Positions 11,591 to 21,990 of a stretch of 64,000 bases of DNA are shown in pieces. This DNA is from Stictocephala bisonia (taxonomy: Eukaryota; Arthropoda; Insecta; Hemiptera; Membracidae). Where the stretch lies: assembly GCA_035578905.1 (NCBI GenBank), contig JAQJVL010000695.1, positions 186,001-250,000 of the forward strand, in the 5' to 3' direction. The notes under the pieces are model-generated. The model did no database searches. It had not been told where the DNA came from and saw only the letters and a list, made by a program, of their open reading frames with translations. The position numbers and the translations under genes are program-made. How positions within the stretch are numbered: position 1 is the first letter of the stretch; each line of letters opens with the position of its first letter.

Positions 11591-12697
11591 ATAGGCACAG
11601 ACACTCAGTAAATATATACAGTATTTTCTAGGGTTTATTCTGTAGGAGACTTGATTTCTGTTGCTACAATTTCAATGTATTTTACAATCAATATATTTAA
11701 TTTTATTCATTTGTGTGGATAACAACCTTAGTCATGTTATATAAAAAGGACGATTTTGATTGCACCTTCTTAAGGAAAACCATTCTGTCAAGGGCGATGT
11801 GGTGAAATGCAGTTATACATTATTTCTTAAATCTAAATAATTTTTAATATTGGCCTTTTTAGTTGTAAATATTAATATTTTTATTGGGAAAAAATTTACA
11901 TAAAAAGAGTTACTGAAAGAAGTGTTTATGCGTCGGAAAATAGACTTTGCCAGTGTTTTGTGCTTAATTTGTTAAAGTGAGTTCATTAAAAATGAGGTAA
12001 GACATATGCCTTTTATATATCAAAGATTTAGTTGTGTTAGACTAAAAATTGAACATAGAAATTTCAAATTCCTCGAATATAGAAATTACATTCATTGTAT
12101 TCATTCATTCTTCAGAATTAAGTAAAAATGTATCTTTATTTGCCTTAAAAGGCAGAATAATTACTAATCTGTTATTTCAATGTAGCTTAATTGAAGAAGA
12201 AAGTTTTGGTTTTTAAACCTTTGTGTAAAGATGGAGTAAAAAATCAAGTATACAAATTTAACTTTTTGTTGTATTTTGATTTTTTTCTGACCTATTAGTA
12301 ATACTTGTTCAATACTATGGCATTTTCTTCATTCGTAGATTACTCTCTCATTAATTGCTTATGTTAATATTATAGTCACATATACCTTTGGCGCTAGGCG
12401 CTCAGCGCAGTTGACTAGCCTAGACCGCCTATGTCTAAATCACTGTTTATGCAGTGTGCCATATAAATTGTTCTAAAATCCGTTGTTTTGGTGCTAGAGT
12501 AATAATTTTGTTGTATTTTCGTCTTATGACATACTATAAGATATATTTATTACTTGAAAGTTTTGTTTTTTATTTTATTTTTAAAAGTGCCAAAACCGTA
12601 AACAACAAACTTTTTGTACAATGAAATTTTGATTTTGTACAAAAATTATTTTATCCATAAAACTTATTTTTATTTCAAAGTACATGTAACATATTCT
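11591..12697. other. Intron sequence without recognisable features
   Basis: AT-rich dynein intron 3; no gene or known repeat was recognised. Confidence 0.4.
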
Positions 12698-12862
12698 TAC
12701 ATATGAGATGCTGACACAACGTTGTGTTTAAGGCGAGTATGAATGATGGTATGAGTGTAGTCTGGTTACTAACTGAGTTCAGCTGTTCCTCAGAAAGGGC
12801 AGTTTATTAATAGCCCAACAGCCAGGGCAACTATGGGACCTACAGCCTTACGTGGAATCTTA
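12698..12862 (+). repeat. 190-bp dispersed repeat, copy B
   Basis: Same family as 4618-4815 and in inverse orientation to copy C at 13232. It ends where the piggyBac-like reading frame resumes, so it marks the truncated edge of that element. Confidence 0.6.
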
Positions 12863-13947
12863 ATGGGAGGAAAATAATTAATGGGAGGAGAATTTCTTGG
12901 TGGGCAGATCTTTGGTCCGGGTAATTCATTGTAGGTAAAGTTGTGGACATATCCAGGATTTACAGTGACATCAACCCATCCATCACTGTCATTGCCACCC
13001 GATTCAGGTTCAGTATCATTGCCACTAGAAATGGAATGTGGCGGAAGGTTGCTGGTAGGGTCGGCTGCGAGGGCGTGGTCTAGTAGGCGGAGGCATTATA
13101 ACATTAATGGGCCAGGGCCTAGGATCGTCAACACTATGAGAGTCTTTAGAGCCAGATGATAACACAGACCTATTAGGTTCTCAGTTCGATCCCAATCAGA
13201 GTCATAATACATTTTGAGAAGAATCAGCTGATAACCACTGGCTGTTCATTTGTCATTGGGCTATTAATTAATGACACTTTCTAATGAATAGTCGGCCTTA
13301 GTTTGTAACAATGACTACATTCGCTCATCTACACTCATTCGAAATTTATATTCGCCCATATCTTGACGATCGGCATCTTATGAATAAATAAAGAATACAA
13401 AAATTAATAAATTAGATACAACAAATGATGTATTACTACTACCGTTTGATATGTTAGGTTCATACGTAGGATCTGAATCTGTGTCATTCACAGACTCATC
13501 AGAACTACTTACATGTTGTTACATTCCTAATCACTCAAATAATCTGTTTCCACAAGTCTTTGTATTGTATTCTCATCACCAAGTGGTGATTTAGGTACAC
13601 TAGACATGATCAGAACACAGACTAAATACCAATAAAACACAATGCAACAACATTAAACATAACATAATCATATTACGATCAACACGTGGTGATGCCGGTG
13701 ACAGACTGACGTAATACGTGGATTTGAGTGACGACACAATTGGAAATAAGTTATGCCAACATTATAAAACATTAATTAACCATTAATATATTTATTTAGG
13801 ATCACAAACCACTTAACTGGGCTTCTTTATGTGTTAAAATACCAAAATTGTAGTATTATTTTGAAACGTCCTTTTATAAGGACGTCGTCAATTTTCAGCA
13901 AGAATCACAACGTCCTTTGATAAGGATATCAGTGGTCTAAGGTTTAA
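12863..13947 (-). pseudogene. piggyBac-like remnant: 5' end and transposase N-terminus
   Basis: On the - strand an ATG near 13607 starts a short acidic region (SSDESVNDTDSDPTYEP in a shifted frame). After an interruption, 13160-12863 reads NDSDGWVDVTVNPGYVHNF followed by PPRNSPPINYF, matching the acidic N-terminus and SP-x-x-YF block of piggyBac transposases. TTAA at 13944-13947 with nearby inverted CGTCC/GGACG blocks is a plausible 5' terminus. A copy of the 190-bp repeat interrupts the frame at 13232-13392. The catalytic core is missing. Confidence 0.6.
13232..13392 (-). repeat. 190-bp dispersed repeat, copy C, inside the piggyBac remnant
   Basis: It shares ATTGGGCTATTAAT, ACTTTCTAATGAA and the far-end block with copies A and B. 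It separates two parts of the same piggyBac-like N-terminal frame, so it is best read as a later insertion. Confidence 0.55.
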
Positions 13948-14279
13948 TGCTGGTCGGAAGGTTCCCACTAAAATATCCCTAAGGCCAACAAATTTGAGTT
14001 TTGTCTATTTTATAGATTGAATGATGGGCATTGCTCAAAATTTGTCGAAAAGCTAACTTAGGCACAATCCAATCAAAAAATATAATAATTTTGTATTTGC
14101 ATGTCTTAGTTTGTTAAATTATCTAGCATTGCTTGCCTACTTTCCTATTATTTATAGGATGTTGATATCAGTTAGTAATATGACTAAACAGATCCTCCAC
14201 ATTAGTATAGTTTAGTTTTCTGAGGAGAAAGGAGAGCTCTGAGGCCATTCCTAGATTGCACTTCAACCTTGGGTTTGTT

Positions 14280-14660
14280 GTGCTCCCCTGCTACGTACTA
14301 GAATGGGGTACCCATTCCAAGCAGCTTAACCAGCTCTAAAATATTTTCCCCCAGACTAGCTACAATTACCTTCTGAAAGCTTGTCCTCGAATATTCTCCT
14401 TCTCCTGAGCTCCAAAGCTTCGCACTCATGTTTTTTGAAATGCCAGTAATAATATACCCATAATTACCAATATTTTGGGTGTCCAGTAATAATATACCCA
14501 ATCACCATCCTGATGTCATTCCAATTCATGGCAGTGAGTGATTTGGTCAGCGTAGTGCTGGGTACCCTTACCAGAGATTTTTCAAAGACTTGGCCATGAA
14601 GCCGCTGTCATCTGCTTTGGTGGTGAATTCTCACCAAGCTCAGTATTCAGTATTTCAGTC
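14280..14660 (-). pseudogene. LINE C-terminal remnant
   Basis: The - strand carries a block like WNDIRMVIGYI, seen after the RNase H domain of I/Loa/R1-type LINEs, followed by a frame ending at 14298. A short segment is locally duplicated (TCCAGTAATAATATACCCA occurs twice near 14440-14500). Stops are frequent. The family call is tentative. Confidence 0.4.
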
Positions 14661-15074
14661 TTGGCAGTCCTTCACACTAAAGCTTTTATATTATTTAGGT
14701 TAAGACAGAACATGTATTAGCATACTATTCCAATGTAATGTGTCTTTTACCTTACGTAACCAAATTGAAATATAATGTTTTGGTTTTCTTAACCTTTGTC
14801 TTTAAAATTGAGCAGAAAATTGCAATTCTGGCTTATATATAGTTTTGGTGTAAAATTAAATTTTATTCTTGAGGGGTATTACAATTATAATTTAAATGTT
14901 ATATTTAAAACTGATTATTTACATATAAAAGATTACAGATTACTTTTGCAATTTTGTAACCATTAAAATGTAAATGTAGAACTTGGTGCTGTTCTAAAAT
15001 TTGCACTAATGAAGTTAATAACTACAGTACCCTGCCTTTACTTATTTGTAAAATAATCTTGATATTATTTTCAG

Positions 15075-15234
15075 AGATTTTATAAAGACTCAGAAAACAT
15101 ATAGAGCCAAATTCAAACAAGCGCAGGAAGGCCCTTACCAATTCAAAGGTACTGTTGATGATGCTGATCCAATAAATTGGCCAGCTCCACTTAAAATCTG
15201 TGCTCAAGTAATCCAACAAATAAAAGACTTTAGG
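15075..15234 (+). CDS. Dynein heavy chain exon 4 in window: linker
   Basis: 160 nt, phase 2 in and 0 out, with acceptor TTTCAG and donor GTAAGT. It encodes KDFIKTQKTYRAKFKQAQEG and then a stretch ending CAQVIQQIKDFR. It joins to QHVQLVTIMCN of the next exon 11 kb away, with no missing residues expected between them. Confidence 0.87.
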
Positions 15235-16089
15235 GTAAGTATTCAATCAAATTTTTTCGATCACAGAGAAAGAAATTTATATTCACACTATCTTTCCCAA
15301 ATATTCATAGGAATTGCACAATCCTTGTAAAACCAATACTGTCGGCAAAAGATTTAAAGGAGGATAACCTGAATATTATAAATATAAAATATTTATGAAT
15401 GTAATGTCCATTACAGTGAGGTTTTGTGAAAGTAAGTAATCAAACGAAATCGTACATTCTCTATGGTGGTTTGCTTTGTTGATTATGTTGTAAAATGAAA
15501 CCATTCGTGCGACTAATTTTAATATTTTGTCCTAACCTTACAGATGATTCACATCTGAACATAACAGGTATACATCTTTTGAATGCATTATTTTTGTTGA
15601 TGTTGAAATGTGAATAGAATTCATCCCATAAAATTAAATAGCTATCAATCCATCAACTAAAAGCAATAGTTTCCTCTATCACTCAGAATAATATTAAACA
15701 TTCACTTTTCTTACTGTCTAGCATCACAGTTATAAGGATAACAATATACTAATAAATAGAAAACACATTTGCACTTTTTCCAGTAATCTTGAAATCAGAA
15801 GAATGAACAAGCAAATCAAACTGAAAACTAATTCCTATCTCTCCAATTTTAGTATAAGATTTTTTTTTCAAAACTAATGTTTTACTTAATTGTATAAGTT
15901 TTCACTAAAACTTCTTTTTATTTTATATATTTATTATTATTGATATTTAACAATTATAACACACAGGGCCAGACAGTAAGCGACCTGTGTGTTATATTTG
16001 GCGCATATAGGGGTTTCAGCAGCAGAGAGGAATCCTTCCACTACTGACCTGCCTTAATTCATGATTTGATTTAATCGCTCTAAGCTTGA
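15235..16089. other. Start of the 11.1-kb dynein intron 4
   Basis: AT-rich, with no gene or known repeat recognised. Confidence 0.4.
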
Positions 16090-16720
16090 TTCGTTAGTGT
16101 TAATCAAATCAAAATCACTTTATTGTCGTTAAAATCAGAGATTAATGACAATATCATATTGCAACTCCTGTCAGAGCTTAGTCTATCATACAATTAAGAC
16201 AAATATGTCGACAAGACAATAACAACAATCCAACTATAAAAACATACAGAACAAATCCTCATAAAACAATGTTTAACTAATTTTATCGATGATAATATAT
16301 TGTACAGAAATATAGAAGTTTTATCTTTAAGTTACAACTGCAACAATTGGAAGATAATGTTGAACATTTATTGGAATTAAAAATTTGTTAAAATAAGATA
16401 GATTTATAGGAGAAAAATTCCTCCAGGGAATAAAGGGATTTAACAAAAGCCAAGAATAGTATTTCTTTAAAAAATAAATGTTTGTCATATTTGTTGATTA
16501 TTGGCATCAAGAGGTTATTTACTCTCAGAGAAATAACAGAGTGGCTGTTGAGTTTTATTTAAGCTGCTGAAATTTATAACTGCGGAGCTCTTATACCCTG
16601 TGTTGTATGAGTGAATTTCACTACTATGCTTTATTAAATTTGGGGCCTGGAAAATAAATTTAATTATATCAAACAGATTAATTTAAGAGGGGTGGTAGGC
16701 CCGGTCCTACACTAGTGAAA
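16090..16720 (-). mobile_element. Possible 3' end of a - strand non-LTR element
   Basis: Read on the - strand the segment ends with AATAAAGTGATTTTGATTTG, a repeated GATTT tail like those of CR1-type LINEs, preceded by AT-rich non-coding sequence. No clear RT motif was found, so this rests mainly on the tail. Confidence 0.3.
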
Positions 16721-17438
16721 GAAAGGTAAAAGTGCTCCGTAATTATTTTTAAATTACCACATATTTACTAATATCTTTATCTTTATCTTTATAAAAATAA
16801 CAAGTGTGTAGTGATTACTGACCTTTAAGCAGAACTGCTAGGCGGTACGGAAATACAAGGTATAAGTGAGTCCAGACTATTTATAACTTTCACTAAATGA
16901 CTCATAATTGTAGAATGTTGTCCTTTGATAACAAATATGGAGCAAGTTCACGTCGCTGCCAGTGAATTTTGTGCATGCGCAAAAGCATTAATTGCTGCCA
17001 ACAGCCAAGCTTCACTATTACCCTCTAATCAATTTTAATCCTAAGCTCAGGGACCAGATTATCTCTTGTGCCTCCAGTTTACGCTGGATCTACTACAACG
17101 CATTTATGAGTTGCCTATCGCATTGTAAACTTCAAGGAGCTTTCTTTATTTAAATTTTACTACTACAACTTCTATTGTTACCTGGAATATATATATATAT
17201 ATTTTTTTTACTTTTGACACCAAAAATTTAAAGAATGCATTTAACTATTCTTTAAAAAAAAAGGAAACCAAGGTTACTATATAAAAATAACAAGTACAGA
17301 GAAAGTTATTCAACAAAAAATGGTAAAATTGTTTGGAGATGCCTCGGTCATAGCTGCACATCGTCACAGAGGACTGATGCTGAGCGGAGCAACGTTATCT
17401 CGACACACGGCAGGCACAGCGGCCCGCACCCTGTAACC

Positions 17439-19020
17439 ATGAGGTCTCTGACGTCGTTTCCCTCAACACCCTGCAAGCCTGAAGATAATTGCACCTCAAC
17501 TCCTCGTTCCACGGATGCTGGCCTTGGTGACATCCACGATGAAACCCAGAAAACACCGACCAGCAAGGCAGCATCGCAAGACCTCCGAACTGAAAGTGGG
17601 CTACTTAAGGAGGAAATATCAAAACTCAAGCAGCAGGCAGAGACCTTATTGAACCACTCAATTGAGTCAGACACTCGACTCCTACAATTCACACACGAAG
17701 TATTTGTGGCAAAAACACCATTTGCTACAGCTGACTCCATGGAACCTAAACTGGTCTCCATTACTCCGTCCAAGTCAACCATCGTGAATATGGGAGTTCA
17801 ATGTAATATGTTGGTTGGCTGTCAGGATCAGCAATGCGCAGAGAACAGGTCTCTTATTCAACAGCTGAATACTACAATTGAGGTACTTGAGGCTGATCTT
17901 CGATGACTGAGAACTGAAGTTTGAGTCAGCAGGAGTGAGCGGAAAAAAGAAGACACAACATACGATACATACGATGGATGGACAGTTTACTCAAACAAAT
18001 CACAACAGCCCATCTGAACTTCAAATAAGTTTCAAGCTCTTTCGCCCAACTACATAGAGGAGTTTCAAGTTAAAAAATCACCTGCTGTAAACACGAAAAG
18101 CAAACAAAGGAAGAAGAAAGTAAACAAAAAATTGGCATCACTACACAAGCAAACACCGACAACGTCATCCAAATATAAAGGAAAAATTAGATCTACTCCA
18201 CTAAACTTTAGATTAATAAACATCGAAAGCGACAGTCATGGCCGTGGTTTGGCTGGCCTCGTTGGTGAATTGGTGGGCCCAGGTACAAAAGTATCTGGTA
18301 CTGTAAGACCAGGAGCTAAATTATGTAGTATAACATCAACATCTTGCCATACTTCATCACCAGACAGCTGTGTTGTCTTGATTGCGGGGACAAACGATCT
18401 AGCGGCTGGTGAACAATACAATATCTACCGCCCCCAATACAATATCCAAGAGCAACATATCTTGGATCAATCAACATCAACAAAATTGGTGGTTGCTACC
18501 CTACCGTTATGACCTTCCACACGGACATCCCATTCACAAAGAGACAGAATATGTAAATAGATATATCAAATACTTAACGGATAAATACAGGCATAAAGGA
18601 GTTGAATCACTTAATCTCAACCACATACCTCAGCACCTCTACACAAACCACGGGATGCATTTAAGGCTGCCTGGCAAACACCTTCTTGCTCGTTTCGTGG
18701 TGAATATTGTAAACAAATTGGGCAAAGCATCATTTCCTTCCAAACCGATGTCTTTGTTCGGCTCCTCCACCGCACAGTCACCAGTCACTTCTGTCACCAC
18801 TAATGCAGCTGGCTCCGTATTTGCTGTCTATGCCATTCGAACATCATCTGACGTCACCACCGTGTCTCCATCAACATTCGAATCCAGCACCCCATCTGGT
18901 TGTCCTGACGGTGATGCACTCGCTGTGGATGTCATTAACCTCCCATATGACACATTTGCCGACGCTGTGAAGAAAACGCCAGAACAATCTAGTGCCACTG
19001 CAGTAGACTGTATCATTTAA
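17439..19020 (+). pseudogene. LINE ORF1: coiled coil plus SGNH-type hydrolase domain, decayed
   Basis: The first frame (17439-17906) has a Ser/Thr-rich start and a coiled coil (LKEEISKLKQQAETLL, later QQLNTTIEVLEADL). After a frame break, 18132-18512 has SDSHGRGLAGL (nucleophile Ser block) and VVLIAGTNDLA (GTND block). After another break, residues up to about 18700 give RYDLPHGH and TNHGMHLRLPGKHLLA, the His block. SGNH (GDSL-like) domains occur in ORF1 of CR1-type LINEs, where they are thought to act on lipid esters or to help RNP assembly. At least two frameshifts and one stop are present. It precedes the EN-RT part on the same strand. Confidence 0.72.
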
Positions 19021-19139
19021 GAAATCTAATTTTTTAGAAATAGGTCTTGTCAAAAGTATCCAACTCTAGTGTCAAATTCAAACATTTCAAAATTACAAAA
19101 ATCGCCAAAATTGAAAAAAATCAAAATTCTTCAGACCGA

Positions 19140-21899
19140 AAATTTAGTATAATTCATCAAAATGCATAATTCACCACTAATAAAGTGGAAGAGTTGTCAC
19201 TTCTCTGTGAAGAGTTACAACCGGATGTGTTTGTTGATTGGGAACAAAGTTTTACTGGGGATATAATAGGACATTTCAAGATAAACAATTATGATTTGGC
19301 TAACGTTTTCTGCTGAACAATATCTAAAGGGTGTGGTGTGGAAACTTTTGTAAAATCAAATCTCAAATTTGAATCTTTTGAAATTGATTACAGTTCCGAA
19401 CTAGATTTTCAAGTTGAGGGTGTGAATATTTATTCAGCAACCAAATAAGTGTTATCGGTGTCTATAGATCCCCAAGGGGATGGTGTAGTACCTTTTTTGA
19501 CAAATTCGAAAACTTTCTCCAATCTCTGCATTCACGCTCAACAAAATTCATTATTATAGGGAATTTAAATATTAACGTTTTAGACTACACCGACCTCCTA
19601 ACCCAGCGGTTCCGCGACATTTTACGTTCTTTCGGTTTGGAGTGGTCTGTGAACTCACCAACACGAGTAACTGCTACATTGAGTACAGCTATTGACAACG
19701 TCATCACCAACATACAGTCCGCTTCAGTCACAGTGTTGGATACTGCCATCTCCGACCACTTCGCGCAGGAGGTAATCATTGACGGAGACTCCCCAAAAAT
19801 AGAACCTCCGATAAAAAAATTAGTTAGAGATACGCGCCCAAGAAATATTGAACTTTTAAATAGAAATCTTGAAAGTGAGTCCTGGTCATTCCTTGAGGGA
19901 GTAGACTCGGTCGATGATGCTTACAATTCGTTTTTCAACTGCTTTAACTATCATCTTGACCTGTCCTGTCCTTTTGGATAGACAAGTAAAATATATAAAA
20001 GAGAGAGAATCAATTGGTTTACGAAGGGTATTTTAAAATCTAGAGAGAAACTCAAGTTTACTACTCTATTTTTAGAACTACAAAAATGAAGAATTTAAAG
20101 TAGTTTTTAGGCGTTACAAGAATATTTACAAAAAAGTCATAGAAGCTGCAAAGGCATATGACGTAGAAAATGCACTGACTAATGCCAAACATTTTTCAAA
20201 AACAGCATGGAAAGTCATAACTTCCATAACCAAACAACAAAATACGAACTATTCTAAATCAATCCAAATTGAAGTCGGTGGCGAAAAAAATCAAGACCTG
20301 GAAAAAGTGGCTTCAGAATTGAATAGCTTTTTTGTGACTGTGGGCATTATAAATGATAGTAAAAGTGGCCATCGTCCAAATATCATATCCCAGAATCTAC
20401 TGTCATCTTCAATGGTGCTTACCGGTGTGGACGAGGTGGAGGTGGCAAAGGTTATCCAGGGACTGAAATCAAAGTGGACATGTGATATCAATGGCTTGTC
20501 AGTATGGCTCCTCAAAAGGTGCTACAGGCATCTTCTGAAACCACTAGTAAAATTAGTCAACATGTCTTTTCAGTCAGGCATATTTCCATCCAATTTTAAA
20601 ACAGCAAAGATCACACCAATTATCAAAAAAGACGATCCTCTAATTGCAAGCAATTATCGTCCAATTTCTATCCTTCCAGTAATCAGCAAGATTTTTGAGA
20701 AACATTTTACCATACGATTAATACATTTTCTCAATCAATTTGAAATTATTAGTAAAAACCAATTTGGTTTTTGTCAAAATAAATCAACTATCGACGCAAT
20801 TAATAATCTTGTTGAAGAAATCATGGAGGACTTGGAGAGACGGGAACAGACTCTCAGTGTGTTCCTTGATCTCTCCAAAGCCTTTGACTGTGTCCATCAT
20901 GCAACCCTGTTGCAAAAGTTGGATACATGTGGTATTCGTGGTCTGCCACTTAAATGGCTAAAATCTTATCTCGCAAATAGATCTCAGTGTGTCCAGATTG
21001 CCAACACTCTGTCACAAAGGGCCACTATGAACCAAGGTGTCCCCCCCAGGGACCTATACTTGGTCCAGTTTTGTTTTTAATTTATGTCAATGATCTGTCA
21101 ACATCAATCCAGAATGGAAAGATTGTTCAGTATGCTGATGACACGACTTTCCCTAATAGAAATAAAACAAATAACGAAATCGATACGGTTATTAAACTAT
21201 ACTCTTGTATCCAGCATTTTTCTGATAATTATTTGCATGTAAATAACTCAAAAACAAACTATATTAACTTTTGCCTTTGACAACAAGACAGTAGGCTTCG
21301 GCCTTCTGTGGTAATAGATGACACCCTCATAGAGGAAGTTGAATCTACAAAGTAGGAATGTACCTTGATAGAGGTCTGACTTGGGACACTCATGTCGAAC
21401 ACATTTGTTCAAAGGTTACTTCAGGCATTTATGCTATGCGTAATCTGGTAAAGTTTTGCTCATTTACAGTATTGAAGATGGCCTACTTTGGCCTAATATA
21501 TCCACATCTTGCCTATGGAGTGATACTGTGGGGAGAATGTGCTAAATTTAAATCTGAAAGAATCCTTAGGCTTCAAAAGAAAGCCATTAGAATAATTAAT
21601 AATTTAGAACCAAGAGAGTCGTGTCTAGATGCATTCAGGGAGTGCGGATTGCTGACCCTGCCTTGTCTCTATGTTCTTCAAGTGGCTTTTTTCTGTCGGT
21701 TTCGTTGTAATCTAACAGAAGCCGCAGACATTCACGAGCACGATACTAGAGGCAGGGATAACCTACAAACTCAAGCTCACAGAACAAGAGCTTTCGAGCA
21801 ACTCTCCCTTCTCACGCCGGGGTCAGAATAATCAATGCACTCCCTGCAGACACAAAAAATTTAGAAAGCGCGACTCAGTTTAAAGTTCAATTAAAAAAC
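19140..21899 (+). pseudogene. LINE ORF2: endonuclease and reverse transcriptase, decayed and interrupted
   Basis: It starts with an APE-type endonuclease (IIHQNA, then NKVEELSLLCEELQPDVF, later AISDHFAQEV). The RT follows at 20307-21831 with NYRPISILPVISKIFEK, FLDLSKAFDCVHHATLL, NQGVPP(R) and QYADDTTF, and a C-terminal block with YGVILWGECAKF. Stops and frameshifts occur near 19316, 19980, 21050 and 21280. The frame runs to QFKVQLKN at 21899, where a - strand LINE has inserted. Its last codons resume at 25044. The clade is CR1-like by SGNH ORF1 and lack of RNase H. Confidence 0.85.
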
Positions 21900-21929
21900 A
21901 ATAGACAATAGACAATAGACAATAGACAA
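21899..21929. repeat. 7-bp tandem repeat at LINE 3' end
   Basis: Four copies of CAATAGA plus CAA. It is the 3' terminal repeat of the - strand LINE (TCTATTG on its own strand). Confidence 0.9.
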
Positions 21930-21990
21930 GAATCTTTATTTGTAGTTTCTTCAAGAAATACAATGGCGTCAACAGAAATGAAATTATGTT

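Noticed and set aside
12698..13392. A foldback transposon with arms of about 165 bp
   Set aside because: The same arm sequence occurs alone at 4618 and 60392, and the sequence on both sides of the right arm belongs to one piggyBac-like N-terminus. Separate insertions of a small repeat explain it better.
17348..17782. A 144-codon - strand frame
   Set aside because: It is opposite the LINE ORF1 coiled-coil frame, which has the better protein character.
18828..19053. Two - strand frames of about 60 codons
   Set aside because: They are shadows of the C-terminal part of the decayed LINE ORF1.
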